64,000 nucleotides of DNA from Aphanizomenon flos-aquae FACHB-1287 (GCF_014698755.1 NZ_JACJTO010000012.1:35761-99760), one strand, 5' to 3'. Shown: positions 35,864 to 47,435, counted from the first letter of the stretch. Program-made: numbers and translations. Notes: generated by a model not told the origin, from the letters alone.

Positions 35864-37405
35864 ATGGATTTTGCTAATTTTGCATCCCAGTTAAATGCTG
35901 GAACGATTTTACCAGAAGGAATCGTCATGATTACCCTCTTGGGGGTTTTGATTGTTGATTTGATTTTGGGACGGACATCTGCTCGCTGGATTGGATATCT
36001 AGCTATACTCGGTTTAACGGCCGCGATTATCGCTCTATACTTCCAATGGGATACAACTACCCCCATTGCCTTTACTGGTAGTTTTAATGGTGATGACCTG
36101 AGTATTGTTTTTCGTGGTATCATCGCCCTGTCTGCCTTGGTGACAATATTAATGTCAATTCGCTACGTTGAACAAAGTGGTACGGCTTTAGCCGAATTTA
36201 TCGCTATTTTGATGACTGCGACCTTAGGAGGAATGTTTTTATCCGGTGCTAATGAGTTGGTGATGATTTTCATCTCTCTAGAAGCGTTGAGTATTTCCTC
36301 TTATTTGCTAACAGGTTATACAAAACGGGACTCCCGTTCCAATGAAGCAGCGTTGAAATACCTGTTAATTGGTGCTTCCAGTACAGCAGTGTTTTTGTAT
36401 GGTGTCTCGCTGTTGTATGGTTTATCTGGTGGACAAACAGAACTAAGTGCGATCGCTCAAGGCATCGCCAAAGCAGATGTTAGTCAATCCCTGGGTTTGG
36501 TAATTGCTCTAGTTTTCGTAATTGCGGGTATTGGCTTTAAAATTTCCGCAGCACCCTTCCACCAATGGACACCAGATGTTTATGAAGGCGCACCAACTCC
36601 AGTTATTGCTTTTTTATCCGTTGGTTCTAAAACTGCCGGATTTGCTCTGGCTATCCGTCTCTTAACCACCGTTTTCCCAATCGTAGCAGATGAATGGAGA
36701 TTTGTCTTCACTGCCCTTGCGGTACTGAGTATGGTATTGGGTAACATTGTCGCCCTAGCCCAAACTAGCATGAAACGGATGTTAGCTTATTCATCCATTG
36801 CCCAAGCTGGGTTTGTGATGATTGGCTTAATCGCAGGAACTGATGCCGGTTATTCCAGTATGATTTTCTATCTCCTGGTATATCTGTTTATGAACCTATG
36901 CGGCTTTACCTGTGTAGTATTATTCTCCCTGCGAACCGGAACAGACCAAATTTCTGAATACTCTGGCTTATATCAAAAAGATCCTCTTCTTACATTAGGG
37001 CTAAGTATTTCTTTGTTGTCTTTGGGTGGTATTCCCCCACTAGCTGGGTTTTTCGGGAAGATTTACCTATTTTGGGCTGGTTGGCAAGCTGGTCTTTATT
37101 GGTTAGTTTTACTCGGTTTAATTACTAGTGTGGTTTCTATCTATTACTACATTCGTGTAGTTAAGATGATGGTAGTCAAAGAACCTCAAGAAATGTCCGA
37201 GGTAGTCAAAAATTATCCCCAAGTTCGTTGGGACTTACCAGGACTTAGACCCTTACAAGTGGGTTTGATAGTCACTTTAATAGCTACTACTATTTCTGGA
37301 ATTTTATCCAATCCCCTGTTTACCTTGGCTAATAATTCTGTTACTAATACTCCCATGTTACAAGCCGCCAAAGTTGCTAGTACACAAGTTACAGGAAATA
37401 GATAA
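35864..37405 (+). CDS. ndhB: NAD(P)H-quinone oxidoreductase subunit 2 (NdhB)
   Basis: This 513-residue antiporter-like membrane subunit of NDH-1 serves respiration and cyclic electron flow in the thylakoid membrane. It shows about 14 hydrophobic helices and the conserved stretches [48 protein letters not shown] and [12 protein letters not shown]. The length is normal. ATG 35864 is preceded by an AT-rich leader with no strong ribosome-binding site. It is convergent with hmpE across an STRR. Confidence 0.96.
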   Translation: MDFANFASQLNAGTILPEGIVMITLLGVLIVDLILGRTSARWIGYLAILGLTAAIIALYFQWDTTTPIAFTGSFNGDDLSIVFRGIIALSALVTILMSIRYVEQSGTALAEFIAILMTATLGGMFLSGANELVMIFISLEALSISSYLLTGYTKRDSRSNEAALKYLLIGASSTAVFLYGVSLLYGLSGGQTELSAIAQGIAKADVSQSLGLVIALVFVIAGIGFKISAAPFHQWTPDVYEGAPTPVIAFLSVGSKTAGFALAIRLLTTVFPIVADEWRFVFTALAVLSMVLGNIVALAQTSMKRMLAYSSIAQAGFVMIGLIAGTDAGYSSMIFYLLVYLFMNLCGFTCVVLFSLRTGTDQISEYSGLYQKDPLLTLGLSISLLSLGGIPPLAGFFGKIYLFWAGWQAGLYWLVLLGLITSVVSIYYYIRVVKMMVVKEPQEMSEVVKNYPQVRWDLPGLRPLQVGLIVTLIATTISGILSNPLFTLANNSVTNTPMLQAAKVASTQVTGNR

Positions 37406-37488
37406 CGGATAATGGGTAATAGGGAATAGGGAACAGTAAAGATATCCTCAAGGTGATTAATTGCCCATTATCTATTACCTGTTATCCA
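37406..37488. repeat. STRR between ndhB and hmpE with inverted halves
   Basis: The left half is GGATAATGGGTAATAGGG-like and the right half is CCCATTATCTATTACC-like. The two are nearly complementary, so a hairpin could serve as a bidirectional terminator for the convergent genes. Confidence 0.7.
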
Positions 37489-40400
37489 TTAAACAGTAGC
37501 TACCAAATTTTCCCCTTTTAGCATTCGAGCAGCCGCTTCTAAAATAGCTTCTTCCAAATAAGGTTTGGTAAAGTAGCCACTAGCACCGAGTTGTAAAGCC
37601 ATTTGTCTATGCTTATCAGCACCACGAGAAGTGAGCATCGCAATAGGTAAATTGGTGAACGAACCATCATTCTGAATCCGTGAGAGAAATTCCAACCCAT
37701 CACAACGTGGCATTTCAATATCACAGAAAATGATATCGCAAGGTAAACCAGAACGGAGTTTATCCCAAGCTTCTTGGCCATCACGGGCTTGTTCTACACG
37801 ATAACCGACTTTAGTAAAAGTCAGAGATAGAAGTTCTCGAACTGTAATCGAGTCATCAATAATTAATACCACCGTTTCCACCTTATTAGTAGGAATTGGC
37901 TGGTCGGGTGAACCTGTATGCTGCCAATTTCCACCCATATTTTTAGAGATCTTACCTTGGAAGATATCAATAATTTCTATTACATCAGCAATGGGCATAA
38001 TCATTCCATCACCAAGAACCGTAGCACCTGCGACACCACTGGGTTTAGGTGCTGGACCTTCAAACTGCTTAATTGCAATTTCCTGCTCACTCAGGACTTG
38101 ATCAACTTGTAACGCAATCATTGTAGTACCAGAGCGGACAACGATTACAGACATGATATCATCATCTTTGTGAGTACCATAAACCTTCCCCCGGGTCAGG
38201 TGACGATTAAAAACTAAAATCTCTTTTAAAGGTTGGAAAGGCAGGACAGTATCCCTCCAGACAATAAATGATTGTCCATCAGCGTCTCGCTGAATATCTT
38301 TAGTGGGGATATTAAGAGTATCCTCCACTCCGTCCATGGGGAAAGCGATTCTGGTTTGGTCGGAAATGCAGAATAAAGCTTTACAAATACTCAGTGTCAG
38401 GGGTAGACGAATTGTAAAGGTAGTTCCTTTACCTATGGTGGAGTCGGTACTCACGGTTCCGCGAATTTCGCTGATATCATTGTAGACGACGTTCATGCCT
38501 ACACCCCTACCTTTGATATCATCTACTTCATCGGCGGTGCTAAAGCTAGGAAGAAATAAAATTTGATAGGCTTCTGTCCGCGACATGGTTTTTGCCTGTT
38601 CAGGGGTGAGGATACCTTTTTTGACCGCCTTGTTTTTCACCCTTTGATGATCAATGCCCCCTCCGTCGTCACTGACAGAAATGATAGTTTGGTTTCCTTG
38701 TTGTAAGGCGCGAATATTAATAGTACCTACAGGTGATTTACCTGCTGCTTGACGCACTTCTGGGGTTTCAATTCCATGGGCGATCGCATTATTGACCATG
38801 TGAGTTAAAGGATCTGTGAGTTGATCCAGAATCATCTTGTCAACCAAGGTCTCAACACCTTCTGTCGTTAACTCTACCTGTTTGCCATATTTAATCGCAT
38901 TATCTCGTACTCCTCGCCGCAAACGATCAATAGCTTGGGAAAATGGAACCATTCGGGCTTTTGTCAATCCTTCCTGTAGCTGATTAGTTGCTTGGCGTAA
39001 CTGTCGGGATACCTGTTCTGTTTCTTCAGTAATAAAATCAATATCACTGGCTGACTCCCGAATTCGCACAATAAATTCAATCATTTCTTGGGCTAGAATA
39101 TGGAAGGGCGTAAATCGATCCATTTCGATTTCACTAAACCCACGATTATCGGCATTGGATGAATTATCATGTTCTCTAGAGCGACGACTGGCCAAAAGAG
39201 AAGCTTCTAAGAGCGATCGCTCATAATATTCCTCCATTCTCACACCTACGTCTGACAGATGCTGCACCTGAACCAATAAGCTATCTAGTGACTGTCGCAA
39301 CCGCTCATGATCCTGCTCTAAAGTATTGCGATTTACCACCAACTCCCCAACTAAATTACTCATATCATCCAGTTGTTTAACTGGAATTTTCATACTTTCT
39401 TCTCGAGGAGTCCGCCGAGTAGTTGGACGAGGGATTTTACTAGTAGAAGTTTTTCCCGATATCGTTGATATGTTAGATATTTTATCGGACTGTTCTAATA
39501 AGTTCTCTAATTCACTAAATTCCTCTTCTAATTTCTGGATGTCCTGAGCAGGTCTTTGAGCAGAAAAGGTATTTTGAGATTTAACTAATGGGGGAATCGG
39601 AGCAGGGGTGTTGAGTTTTTGTTCTGAAGTCGAGGAATGAGAAACAGCGGGTCGGCTATGTAATGTCACCTCCGGTTTGTTATCTTCATTCCCACCTAAC
39701 AAGGCTTCTAATTCTGCAAAATCTTCGTCTTGAGTAGCATCATCATGGGTAATTTCTGTCGCTACTGGGGATAAAATCGCTTCTAATTCTGCAAATTCAT
39801 CCACTGAAAATTCTTCTACTGTAGTTTCGCTGACAGGTTCATCTAAAATTGCTGCTAATACGGCAAATTCATCTTCTAAAAATTCTTCTACGGTCGTTTT
39901 TGAATCTAATTCTGTAGAAGTTTTGCCCCCCGCAAAAACTAAATTTGTTGTCGGATTTGATTGTAGTTCTAAATTAGAATTAGTAAAATCTGAGTTAGCT
40001 TCTGCTTCCAATAATGCAGTCTCTTTTTCAGAATATATTACTAACTCATTAATTAATTCTTCCGAAACGCTATTTGAAAAATCTGTTATATCCTCCTCAA
40101 AAAAGATTAAATTATCATCATTGCTATCTTCAACAGCCTTAACCAGTGGTGTATTTGCTCTTGTTTCCTGAGGAGTGCGGAGTGTAGAAGATGAATCACT
40201 AAATTTAGTTACAGACAACTTATTAAATACAATACCGGGAACAGTGTTAGAGTTTGCATCTACAACATCATCAAATAAATTATCTTCTTTATCTGATGTG
40301 AAAAATAGATCAAATGACTGTTCTTGTTCTTGAAAAACTGGATTAAACTCTTTTTTATTTGAACTATTACTGACAGGTAATTGCTGATTTGTTGTAACAA

Positions 40401-42366
40401 CTTCAAAGAAGGCACTAGACAAACTTTCCTCTAATTCCTTAGTTCCATCCTGATTAACTAAAGTAGTGCTTTCTGATTCTGTTGTACTTATATCGTCCCA
40501 GAAGTTATCAAGATCATCCATTGAATTAGAAACATTTGTTTTGATTTCAGGTGTATCAAATAAATCATCAATTTCCTGGGTTAGCGACGACCTATTTTTT
40601 CCTACCTCTTCAAACAAATTATCTAATGATGAACTTTCTGGAACTGATGGTTGTGTTTTTGATACCTCTGCAGTTTTAGGAATAATTTTTTCTGGAGAAC
40701 TAGTATATTTTTGTCCCGGCTTCTTAGCTGAAAATAAGGAATTATCAACACTAATTTCCGGTTCTATACCTATTTTAGAGATGGTAATATTTTCTGGTTT
40801 GGTTGTTTTGGCAGTAACCGATAATTGAACAGCTTCCGGTGGTAATTTGCTATTATCTCCGGTATTCGGGTATAACTCTTCTAACTTATTAGTGCTAATT
40901 TCCCTATTTTTCAGATGCGGTTGTTGAGATTCTCTAGAAATTAAAATTAATTCTGTAATTACATCATCTGATGGGAAGTCTAAATCTGTATTACTTGACC
41001 ACAGATTATTATTTTCTCTAGATTCTAAGCTAGATATTTCAGTTTCCAAATCTGCTAAATATATAGCCTCATGTTCTAAAAAATTATCATCAAATAAAAT
41101 ATTTAAATCGTCGTTATTACTTGCATTTATTTGATATTCATCATCATCTTCAAAGAAGAGTAAACTATCTAAATCATCATTTATATTCAGTTCTTGACTA
41201 TCATTATCTTTGGTAATTCCCAGTTGATAATTAGTAACATTTCCTAATATTTCTCCTTGTTGCCAATTATCATTTAACTCTTGTGTATCATCTGCAAATA
41301 AATCAGCAAGATTATTTAGCTCAGAAACTCCTATTTCTGAATGATTGTGAATTAAAGTTGATTGATGATGAGTAAATAAAGATCTAGATTTATCAATAAG
41401 TCCAGTTAGATTAGTCGCATTTACTGACGCTGGTGGTTTTACATTTAGTTCTGTTGTTCCTGTCAATAAAGGTTCCTGAATTTCTGTGTTCTCGAATGCT
41501 AATAATGACTGTTGTGGACGAGGACAAAGAGTTTCTAATTGTTGACTAATAGCAATTTCTGCATCTTTATTTTTGAGAACTAATTCTTGAGCCTGTTTAA
41601 TTTCAGTAATAATGATTTTCGCTAAAGTCAGATAACTATTATTGGGATTGGATATAGCTAGGGCTGCCGATTCACACAAAGTGCACCAATTTGATAAATT
41701 TAAGTCCCTGCCAATTTTTGATAATTGATGACAGCATTTTTGCAAATTTTTGCGGGAGATCTCCAAGTTAGTTTGCTTAAACTGCTGTAGCATTTCCCGA
41801 AGAATTTCTAATACCTGAGCTTGGAAATTTTTCCAATCCTGATGTTGTCTAGTGTCTATAGGTGGTTTCTGTGGGGGAACAGATGTCTCTACTTGTAAAT
41901 GGGTTGTGGGTAAGTTATTAAGGTTTTTTACTCCACTATTTCCTTGTTTCAACAACGTTTCTATATGGTCATTCAGCCATTTTAGAACTGGTTCAGTTTT
42001 AGACATCAGAGCTTGAGCTTTTTCCTCCGACAAACCAAAGGGATTGCCAAGATTTTCTATCAGGGCTTTTAAGGTATCACAGACATCCAGTAGTAAAGAT
42101 TCTAACTTTTGGTCTACTTGAATAGGATTTTCCTTAAGAATCTTGAAACAATCCTCAAGACGGTGTGATGTGTGCTGAATACTACTTAAACCTAACATAG
42201 CCGCACCACCTTTGATAGAGTGAGCGGCACGAAAGACCTCATTAATCATTTCTGAATCTTCCAAGGTAGTTTGGAGATTCAGTAATCCTTGTTCAATAGT
42301 GTTTAAGTGTTCTCTGGCTTCTTCGAGAAAATAACCTAAAATCCGTTGTTGTTGTTCCTGCTGCAT
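37489..42366 (-). CDS. hmpE: HmpE, CheA-type hybrid histidine kinase
   Basis: This 1625-residue kinase has an N-terminal HPt domain with His49 in AHSIKGGA, a very long acidic, low-complexity linker (about 280-1000), a dimerisation segment (VKQLDDMSNLVGELVVNRNT), a HATPase domain (DDGGGIDHQRV, KGRGVGMNV), a CheW-like domain, and a C-terminal receiver (IIDDSITVREL, FCDIEMPRCDG, TKPY). It is the last gene of hmpABCDE and, by analogy with Nostoc punctiforme, controls type IV pilus gliding of hormogonia. The linker carries four FAELEALL-like repeats (about 880-1000). Confidence 0.92.
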   Translation of the reverse strand: MQQEQQQRILGYFLEEAREHLNTIEQGLLNLQTTLEDSEMINEVFRAAHSIKGGAAMLGLSSIQHTSHRLEDCFKILKENPIQVDQKLESLLLDVCDTLKALIENLGNPFGLSEEKAQALMSKTEPVLKWLNDHIETLLKQGNSGVKNLNNLPTTHLQVETSVPPQKPPIDTRQHQDWKNFQAQVLEILREMLQQFKQTNLEISRKNLQKCCHQLSKIGRDLNLSNWCTLCESAALAISNPNNSYLTLAKIIITEIKQAQELVLKNKDAEIAISQQLETLCPRPQQSLLAFENTEIQEPLLTGTTELNVKPPASVNATNLTGLIDKSRSLFTHHQSTLIHNHSEIGVSELNNLADLFADDTQELNDNWQQGEILGNVTNYQLGITKDNDSQELNINDDLDSLLFFEDDDEYQINASNNDDLNILFDDNFLEHEAIYLADLETEISSLESRENNNLWSSNTDLDFPSDDVITELILISRESQQPHLKNREISTNKLEELYPNTGDNSKLPPEAVQLSVTAKTTKPENITISKIGIEPEISVDNSLFSAKKPGQKYTSSPEKIIPKTAEVSKTQPSVPESSSLDNLFEEVGKNRSSLTQEIDDLFDTPEIKTNVSNSMDDLDNFWDDISTTESESTTLVNQDGTKELEESLSSAFFEVVTTNQQLPVSNSSNKKEFNPVFQEQEQSFDLFFTSDKEDNLFDDVVDANSNTVPGIVFNKLSVTKFSDSSSTLRTPQETRANTPLVKAVEDSNDDNLIFFEEDITDFSNSVSEELINELVIYSEKETALLEAEANSDFTNSNLELQSNPTTNLVFAGGKTSTELDSKTTVEEFLEDEFAVLAAILDEPVSETTVEEFSVDEFAELEAILSPVATEITHDDATQDEDFAELEALLGGNEDNKPEVTLHSRPAVSHSSTSEQKLNTPAPIPPLVKSQNTFSAQRPAQDIQKLEEEFSELENLLEQSDKISNISTISGKTSTSKIPRPTTRRTPREESMKIPVKQLDDMSNLVGELVVNRNTLEQDHERLRQSLDSLLVQVQHLSDVGVRMEEYYERSLLEASLLASRRSREHDNSSNADNRGFSEIEMDRFTPFHILAQEMIEFIVRIRESASDIDFITEETEQVSRQLRQATNQLQEGLTKARMVPFSQAIDRLRRGVRDNAIKYGKQVELTTEGVETLVDKMILDQLTDPLTHMVNNAIAHGIETPEVRQAAGKSPVGTINIRALQQGNQTIISVSDDGGGIDHQRVKNKAVKKGILTPEQAKTMSRTEAYQILFLPSFSTADEVDDIKGRGVGMNVVYNDISEIRGTVSTDSTIGKGTTFTIRLPLTLSICKALFCISDQTRIAFPMDGVEDTLNIPTKDIQRDADGQSFIVWRDTVLPFQPLKEILVFNRHLTRGKVYGTHKDDDIMSVIVVRSGTTMIALQVDQVLSEQEIAIKQFEGPAPKPSGVAGATVLGDGMIMPIADVIEIIDIFQGKISKNMGGNWQHTGSPDQPIPTNKVETVVLIIDDSITVRELLSLTFTKVGYRVEQARDGQEAWDKLRSGLPCDIIFCDIEMPRCDGLEFLSRIQNDGSFTNLPIAMLTSRGADKHRQMALQLGASGYFTKPYLEEAILEAAARMLKGENLVATV

Positions 42367-42379
42367 AGTTAGTTAAATA

Positions 42380-42490
42380 GGGTTTTTAGTTGTCAGTTGT
42401 CAGTTGTCGGTGGTCAGCGGTAAGATTCTGTATTACCTGTTACTTATTACCTATTACCAATTACTTATTACCCATTACCTTTCCCCTGTC
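42380..42490. repeat. Composite STRR between hmpD and hmpE
   Basis: TCAGTTG-type heptamers (42387-42415) are followed by TATTACC/CAATTAC/CCATTAC heptamers (42430-42480) and CCCCTGT units. It fills the whole gap inside the operon. Confidence 0.85.
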
Positions 42491-42495
42491 CCCTG

Positions 42496-45114
42496 TCACC
42501 TTGATTCGATAGCATCCACTCGGAAGCGTTCCACAGAGGAAATCAAGTCGCGGGATACCCCCACCAAATGTTGCAATGCTCCAGAAACCCGCTGTGCTTC
42601 TTGAGAAGTTTCTTGAGCCGCTAATTCCACAGATTGCATTACCTGTGCTACAGCGCGAGAAGTTTCCGTTTGTTCCATGGTATCACTAGTAATTGATCGT
42701 ACTAAAAGATCAATATGATCAGCTACTTGAATGATGTTATCAAGCGATCGCTTGGCCTCTTCTGCTAATTTAGTTTGATGAATTACCTGTTGTGTACCCT
42801 CCTCCATTGCTGTCATAACTGAGCTAGTTTCGCTTTGAATTTGCATCACAATTTGTTCAATTTCTCTTAAAGACTTAGCAGACCGATCTGCTAACTGTCG
42901 CACCTCATCAGCCACAATAGCAAATCCTCGACCCGCTTCTCCCGCTCTTGCTGCTTCAATACTAGCATTAAGAGCTAACAAATTGGTGCGAGAGGCAATT
43001 TGTGAAACTATGGCAATGATAGAGTTAATTTCTTGAGAAGATTCTGCCAATCGTTTCACTTTTCGGCTAGTTTCTGCCACTGTTTCCCGAATTTCCAAAA
43101 TCCCCGCTACCGTATTTTCGACCGCTTCCCCCCCTTTCTGAGCGATTTTACTAGCATCACGGGCTACAGCTTCCGCTTCCCTAGCTGCTTCTGCTACCCG
43201 TTGGATAGAAGCTGTCATTATCTGTACAGAATTCAGTGTCACAGCTAACTTTTCCGCTTGTCGTAAAGCATCCCCAGATAAGGCTCTAGCAAAGGTTTCT
43301 GAATTGGTTGAACCTTTAGTGACATCACGGGCTGCCACTTTTACCTGTTGAACAATATCCCGGAGGTTTTGAATTGTCAGGTTAAAAGCATCAGCTACCG
43401 CTCCAAGTACGTCCGCTGTCACTTCGGCTTGAACTGTTAAATCTCCTCTGGCTGCTCCTTCTACATCATCAAGAAGACGAATTACCTGCCGTTGCAGGTT
43501 TTCTTGAGCTTCCTCCATCTCCATAGCTTTACGTTGGGTTTCATTGGTAGTTGTGAAAATCACCCTAGTCATATCATTAAAGCTAGTAGCTAAGTCGCCC
43601 AATTCATCTTGTGAATAGACTGTCGCTTCTACGTTCAAATTCCCTTGATTGACCAAATCAAACTGATTTTGCAGATCCTTAGTAGTACGACGGATTTGTG
43701 TAAGAGTGAGATTACCCATCAACCCAGCGGTGGCTGCACCTGTAGCTCCTGCGACCAAGGCCATTAATAAACCCGTGTTTCTTACGGATTCCTGTTGTTT
43801 AGTTGGTGACATTGACAGGGCTAATGCAGTAGCTGACGCTATACCTACCATTGATACCAAACCCACAGTTCCAGCTATCCACCATTGTTTCTCGTCTAAG
43901 GAGGCATTTTTAAAGCGTGCAAATAATCCCTGTTCAACAGCTATATTGGATTTTACCTTGGCAACCTCTGATTTCGTAAACACAGGCGCTGGTTCTTTAG
44001 CGCCAGTACCAGGTCCAGTAATTGTGAATAGTTCTGGATCACTATGGTTATGATCTTCATAGGCTTCAATGTTTTCATCATCGAATGAGTTATCAATTTC
44101 ATATATGGAACTTCCCCGACTGTTCAAAGATCCTGATTTCCATCTCTCATCTTCCGTGGGTTCTAATCCTGGTGTATCAGGGAGATCATCAAATTCATCA
44201 AAGTTGTTTAAAAACCCTATGTAATTGTTATTACTGTCTACATGAGAAATTTTGCTGATATCTTCAGCAGGATCAGTCTCTAAATTCGCCTCATCTTCTG
44301 CCCCGAAAGCAGATTCAAACTCGTCCAAATCAAAATCGTCATCCTCAAAGTCATCTTTTCTTTGCCGTTGTGGTGGTGGAGAATTGTTGATTTTGATAGA
44401 TGATCTTGATATAGATGGGCTCGATATTGGTTCATGCTTATCAAGCGATAATTTAGTGTCCCCAATAGTTGAATAACTATCACTCCTGACTGAACCAACC
44501 TCGCCTACGTTGTTATTAATATCACTATGATTATAACTGGGAGCAATTTCTTCTGGCCAAAAAGGTGGTAATTGACCTGATATTAGCTCACCAGTAAGAT
44601 TAGCAGTGGGTAGGCTAAATGGATCATCACTCATTTCATCATCCAAAAAATTGCCGTGGAAACTATCTGGATGACTAGCAAAGGGATTATCTTCTTGAGA
44701 ATCTAGGGATGGTTTGTATTCTGCAAAAGAGTTTATTTCCGAACCACTGCTATTAAAATTCCCTGTTGTCCCCGAATTTAAAGATGCTTCATTTTCTACC
44801 TGATGATCATAGGCAGATTCATAATCATCAAATGGCTGTATATACTGATCTATAGTTGCCAGACAATTATTAACAAACCCGATAATTTCTTGATCATCTG
44901 TCAGGTGTAATACGCTTTGATATTCACTTTTAGCTACACTGTACTGTTGTAGCATATAGTAAATATGTCCCCTCAGTAAGCGTGAGTCAGGGTCATCTGG
45001 GGAAAGTCTTACTAACTCATTAATAACTTCCGCTGCTAATTCATAATCTTGTTGTTCATAGGCTGTTCTTGCTCGATCATAATTGATGTTTTGATATTCC
45101 ATACGTGTTTCCAT
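42496..45114 (-). CDS. hmpD: HmpD, methyl-accepting chemotaxis protein
   Basis: This 872-residue chemoreceptor starts with a TPR-like region ([20 protein letters not shown]), followed by an acidic linker (about 100-385) and two membrane helices ([20 protein letters not shown], then [19 protein letters not shown]). HAMP-like segments follow, then the long MCP signalling coiled coil with its hairpin tip [20 protein letters not shown]. The absence of GAF bilin domains separates it from PtxD/PixJ photoreceptors. ATG 45114 is chosen: GGAGG lies 6 bases upstream. A GTG at 45165 would overlap hmpC. Confidence 0.92.
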   Translation of the reverse strand: METRMEYQNINYDRARTAYEQQDYELAAEVINELVRLSPDDPDSRLLRGHIYYMLQQYSVAKSEYQSVLHLTDDQEIIGFVNNCLATIDQYIQPFDDYESAYDHQVENEASLNSGTTGNFNSSGSEINSFAEYKPSLDSQEDNPFASHPDSFHGNFLDDEMSDDPFSLPTANLTGELISGQLPPFWPEEIAPSYNHSDINNNVGEVGSVRSDSYSTIGDTKLSLDKHEPISSPSISRSSIKINNSPPPQRQRKDDFEDDDFDLDEFESAFGAEDEANLETDPAEDISKISHVDSNNNYIGFLNNFDEFDDLPDTPGLEPTEDERWKSGSLNSRGSSIYEIDNSFDDENIEAYEDHNHSDPELFTITGPGTGAKEPAPVFTKSEVAKVKSNIAVEQGLFARFKNASLDEKQWWIAGTVGLVSMVGIASATALALSMSPTKQQESVRNTGLLMALVAGATGAATAGLMGNLTLTQIRRTTKDLQNQFDLVNQGNLNVEATVYSQDELGDLATSFNDMTRVIFTTTNETQRKAMEMEEAQENLQRQVIRLLDDVEGAARGDLTVQAEVTADVLGAVADAFNLTIQNLRDIVQQVKVAARDVTKGSTNSETFARALSGDALRQAEKLAVTLNSVQIMTASIQRVAEAAREAEAVARDASKIAQKGGEAVENTVAGILEIRETVAETSRKVKRLAESSQEINSIIAIVSQIASRTNLLALNASIEAARAGEAGRGFAIVADEVRQLADRSAKSLREIEQIVMQIQSETSSVMTAMEEGTQQVIHQTKLAEEAKRSLDNIIQVADHIDLLVRSITSDTMEQTETSRAVAQVMQSVELAAQETSQEAQRVSGALQHLVGVSRDLISSVERFRVDAIESR

Positions 45115-45145
45115 TTCCTCCCTCCCAAATTTATTCTGCTTAAGT

Positions 45146-45679
45146 TCACCCGGCCCATCGCGCACTTCGCAAAATTGCTATTTGATCCAGTAGTCGCAAA
45201 TGTTTTTTTTCTTTTTCTGTATTAAGTAACCACTCTCCACGCAAAAACGGAGCCATTGCATCTGGGACATTATTTTGTGGCATTAGGTACTTTACATCAA
45301 GCCAGTCCATTCCACAAATTTTTTCCACTCCTAAACCCACCATTGTATCTTGATCTTCAATAGCAATGACTGGTATTTCCGAGCAGTCTGTGTTTAATGG
45401 GGTTGTTTCACCAAGAAATTGACCTAAATCAGCTACCCAGATCAAACGTCCCCGTAAATTTAGCGTACCTAAAAGTAAGGAAGACGTATTAGGGATTGGT
45501 GTAATCCGATCAGGACTAAGTTCAATGACCTCTCGAATTCCTGTGGCCTGTAATGCAAACTCCTGACGTGAGGGCAAGTAAAACCGCAAATGCAGCTCAC
45601 CTTCAGGCGCTTCTAGTGGTAATTTGGGACGGAATTGATCTTCCTTGCTGTCATTTAAAAAGTCTGGGTTGCTAACCAT
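45146..45679 (-). CDS. hmpC: HmpC, CheW-like adaptor
   Basis: This 177-residue CheW-domain protein couples the HmpD receptor to the HmpE kinase. The family pattern is visible in [40 protein letters not shown] and [11 protein letters not shown]. It sits between hmpB and hmpD with short spacing (13 bp after hmpB), consistent with one transcript. ATG 45679 is used. In Nostoc punctiforme hmpC is the CheW of the hormogonium motility system; the name here rests on gene order. Confidence 0.9.
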   Translation of the reverse strand: MVSNPDFLNDSKEDQFRPKLPLEAPEGELHLRFYLPSRQEFALQATGIREVIELSPDRITPIPNTSSLLLGTLNLRGRLIWVADLGQFLGETTPLNTDCSEIPVIAIEDQDTMVGLGVEKICGMDWLDVKYLMPQNNVPDAMAPFLRGEWLLNTEKEKKHLRLLDQIAILRSARWAG

Positions 45680-45692
45680 GTTATTTTCATCC

Positions 45693-46058
45693 TTAGCCTC
45701 GCAGCAGTTGTTTAATTGTTCCTACCAACTCCGTTGGTTGAAATGGTTTAGCTATATAGGCATCTGCCCCTTGCCTAAACCCCCAAAAGCGATCAAATTC
45801 TTCACCTTTGGAAGAACACATCACTACAGGAACGTTTTGGGTTTTGGGATCGGATTTTAAGCGTCTACAGAGCTCATAACCATTCATCAGGGGCATGACA
45901 ATATCCAAGACTACTAAATCTGGAGGTGCAATTTGAATCGCTTCTAAAGCTTCTGCACCATTGCTTGCATGGATAACTTTTAAACCACTAGCTTTCAAAA
46001 GATCTGTAATGATCTCCCTTTGGGTAATACTGTCTTCAACAATTAGAATTGTGTTCAT
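45693..46058 (-). CDS. hmpB: HmpB, CheY-like response regulator
   Basis: This 121-residue stand-alone receiver has all key residues: acidic pair ED (8-9), phosphoacceptor Asp52 in LVVLDIVMP, a Ser/Thr switch position in VVMCSS, and Lys in IAKPF. There is no output domain, so it acts like CheY/PilH on the pilus motor or as a phosphate sink. ATG 46058 follows GGAGGT on the coding strand. It contrasts with HmpA, whose receiver lacks the phosphoacceptor. Confidence 0.92.
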   Translation of the reverse strand: MNTILIVEDSITQREIITDLLKASGLKVIHASNGAEALEAIQIAPPDLVVLDIVMPLMNGYELCRRLKSDPKTQNVPVVMCSSKGEEFDRFWGFRQGADAYIAKPFQPTELVGTIKQLLRG

Positions 46059-46214
46059 AAGTGTCTATGTACCTCCTGATTTAGATTTTCCTCAACGGAA
46101 AATAATTTGCTCTCACTCACAAGAATAACTGTATAAATTAAGGCTATCTTCTCTAATTTACTGTATCATAAACTGAGTTAGACAAGTAATTTTACTCTTT
46201 CACATTTTTACCGA

Positions 46215-47435
46215 TCAACAAGTCTTATATCGCTGTATAACTGGACAACCATCTAAATTAAGGTATTGCTCTACTATGATTAGCAATTCTTGATCTGTAA
46301 AGGGTTTAGTCAGATAATCATTTGCTCCTGCCATCCTGGCGCGAATACGATCCATAAATTCGTCTTTGCTGGTTAGTATAATAATTGGTACAGTTTGAAA
46401 TATTGTGGAATGCCTCAGCATGGTACAAATTTCATAACCATCTAATTCGGCCATCATCATCTTACAAAGAATTAAGTCTGGCTGAAGTTCAAAAACTAGA
46501 CTCAGAGCTTGCAAGGGATTGGTAATTGAAATCGTTTCATAACCCTGTAATGCTAAAATTGATTCTATCGTTTCACAAATCACTAGTGTATCTTCAATAC
46601 ATACTATCCGCCTTTTATATTTTTTTACCGCCATGGTTTGTTTTTCTTGACCAAATCTATCTATCTCTGAATATACCAATTCTAGCCAACCTTGTTCCAC
46701 ATAAGGATATATCGCTTTTGCTAAGGTTAAAGTATCGCGGTTGAGATAGCGAGCTAATTGGCGCAAAGAAGTTTTCCCGTCAGCCCATTTATGTAATTTT
46801 TTGACTGTATCTTCTGATAGTGAGGTAGTTAATTTAGCTTTATCACTTAAAATGAGTAATTGTTCTGTAGACTGAATATGTGGGTATAATTGCTTCCATT
46901 CTTTAACCTGTTTAGTAATTTTAGCAATTAGTGGCGCAATTTCTAAACTAGTTAGTTGCGGTGCTAGTGCTGTCCCCCGTTCAAAAATGAAACTGCCTTG
47001 ATGTAAGCTCAAAAGATCAAATAAGGTCTCTTGTACTAAGCCATAAATAATTATCCGAGCAATTTTTGGAGTAATAATGTTTTGCTGCAAAAGTGCCCAG
47101 ATATAAGTGTACTCTGGAAAGTTGGTAACTGCACGACAAGCCAGTTGTTGAGATTCAACTCTCGGTTTAACTCGATAACGGCGTAAATAATCGTCAATTC
47201 GCGCTAAACTACTGTCACCTGCTTGGCAATAGACAATTTGACCATTGAGAAAAAATATAAACCATGATTGCGGCTTACTTTCCCCTCTTTGGGGATTTTT
47301 ATCAGTTTCTTCTTCGCTGAGTTTATGACTTTGACGTGCTGTGTGGGTTTTCACCCATAGCTGTCCAGTTCGCTGTCCTAATTCGATTAGTTTTAGGATG
47401 CTGCAAATATCAATCTCATTTAAATTTCCCTGCAT
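46215..47435 (-). CDS. hmpA: HmpA, PatA-type response regulator with degenerate receiver
   Basis: This 406-residue protein has an N-terminal PATAN/DUF4388-type domain (NEIDICSILKLIELGQRTGQ), a middle helical part and a C-terminal receiver (about 277-400: RIVCIEDTLVICETIESILA). At the phosphoacceptor position the sequence reads LILCKMMMAELDGYE, placing Lys325 where LDIMMP-type receivers have Asp. The acidic pair, the Thr (IILTS) and the Lys (LTKPF) remain. It is the first gene of the operon, divergent from hmpF. Its output is probably protein interaction rather than DNA binding. Confidence 0.88.
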   Translation of the reverse strand: MQGNLNEIDICSILKLIELGQRTGQLWVKTHTARQSHKLSEEETDKNPQRGESKPQSWFIFFLNGQIVYCQAGDSSLARIDDYLRRYRVKPRVESQQLACRAVTNFPEYTYIWALLQQNIITPKIARIIIYGLVQETLFDLLSLHQGSFIFERGTALAPQLTSLEIAPLIAKITKQVKEWKQLYPHIQSTEQLLILSDKAKLTTSLSEDTVKKLHKWADGKTSLRQLARYLNRDTLTLAKAIYPYVEQGWLELVYSEIDRFGQEKQTMAVKKYKRRIVCIEDTLVICETIESILALQGYETISITNPLQALSLVFELQPDLILCKMMMAELDGYEICTMLRHSTIFQTVPIIILTSKDEFMDRIRARMAGANDYLTKPFTDQELLIIVEQYLNLDGCPVIQRYKTC

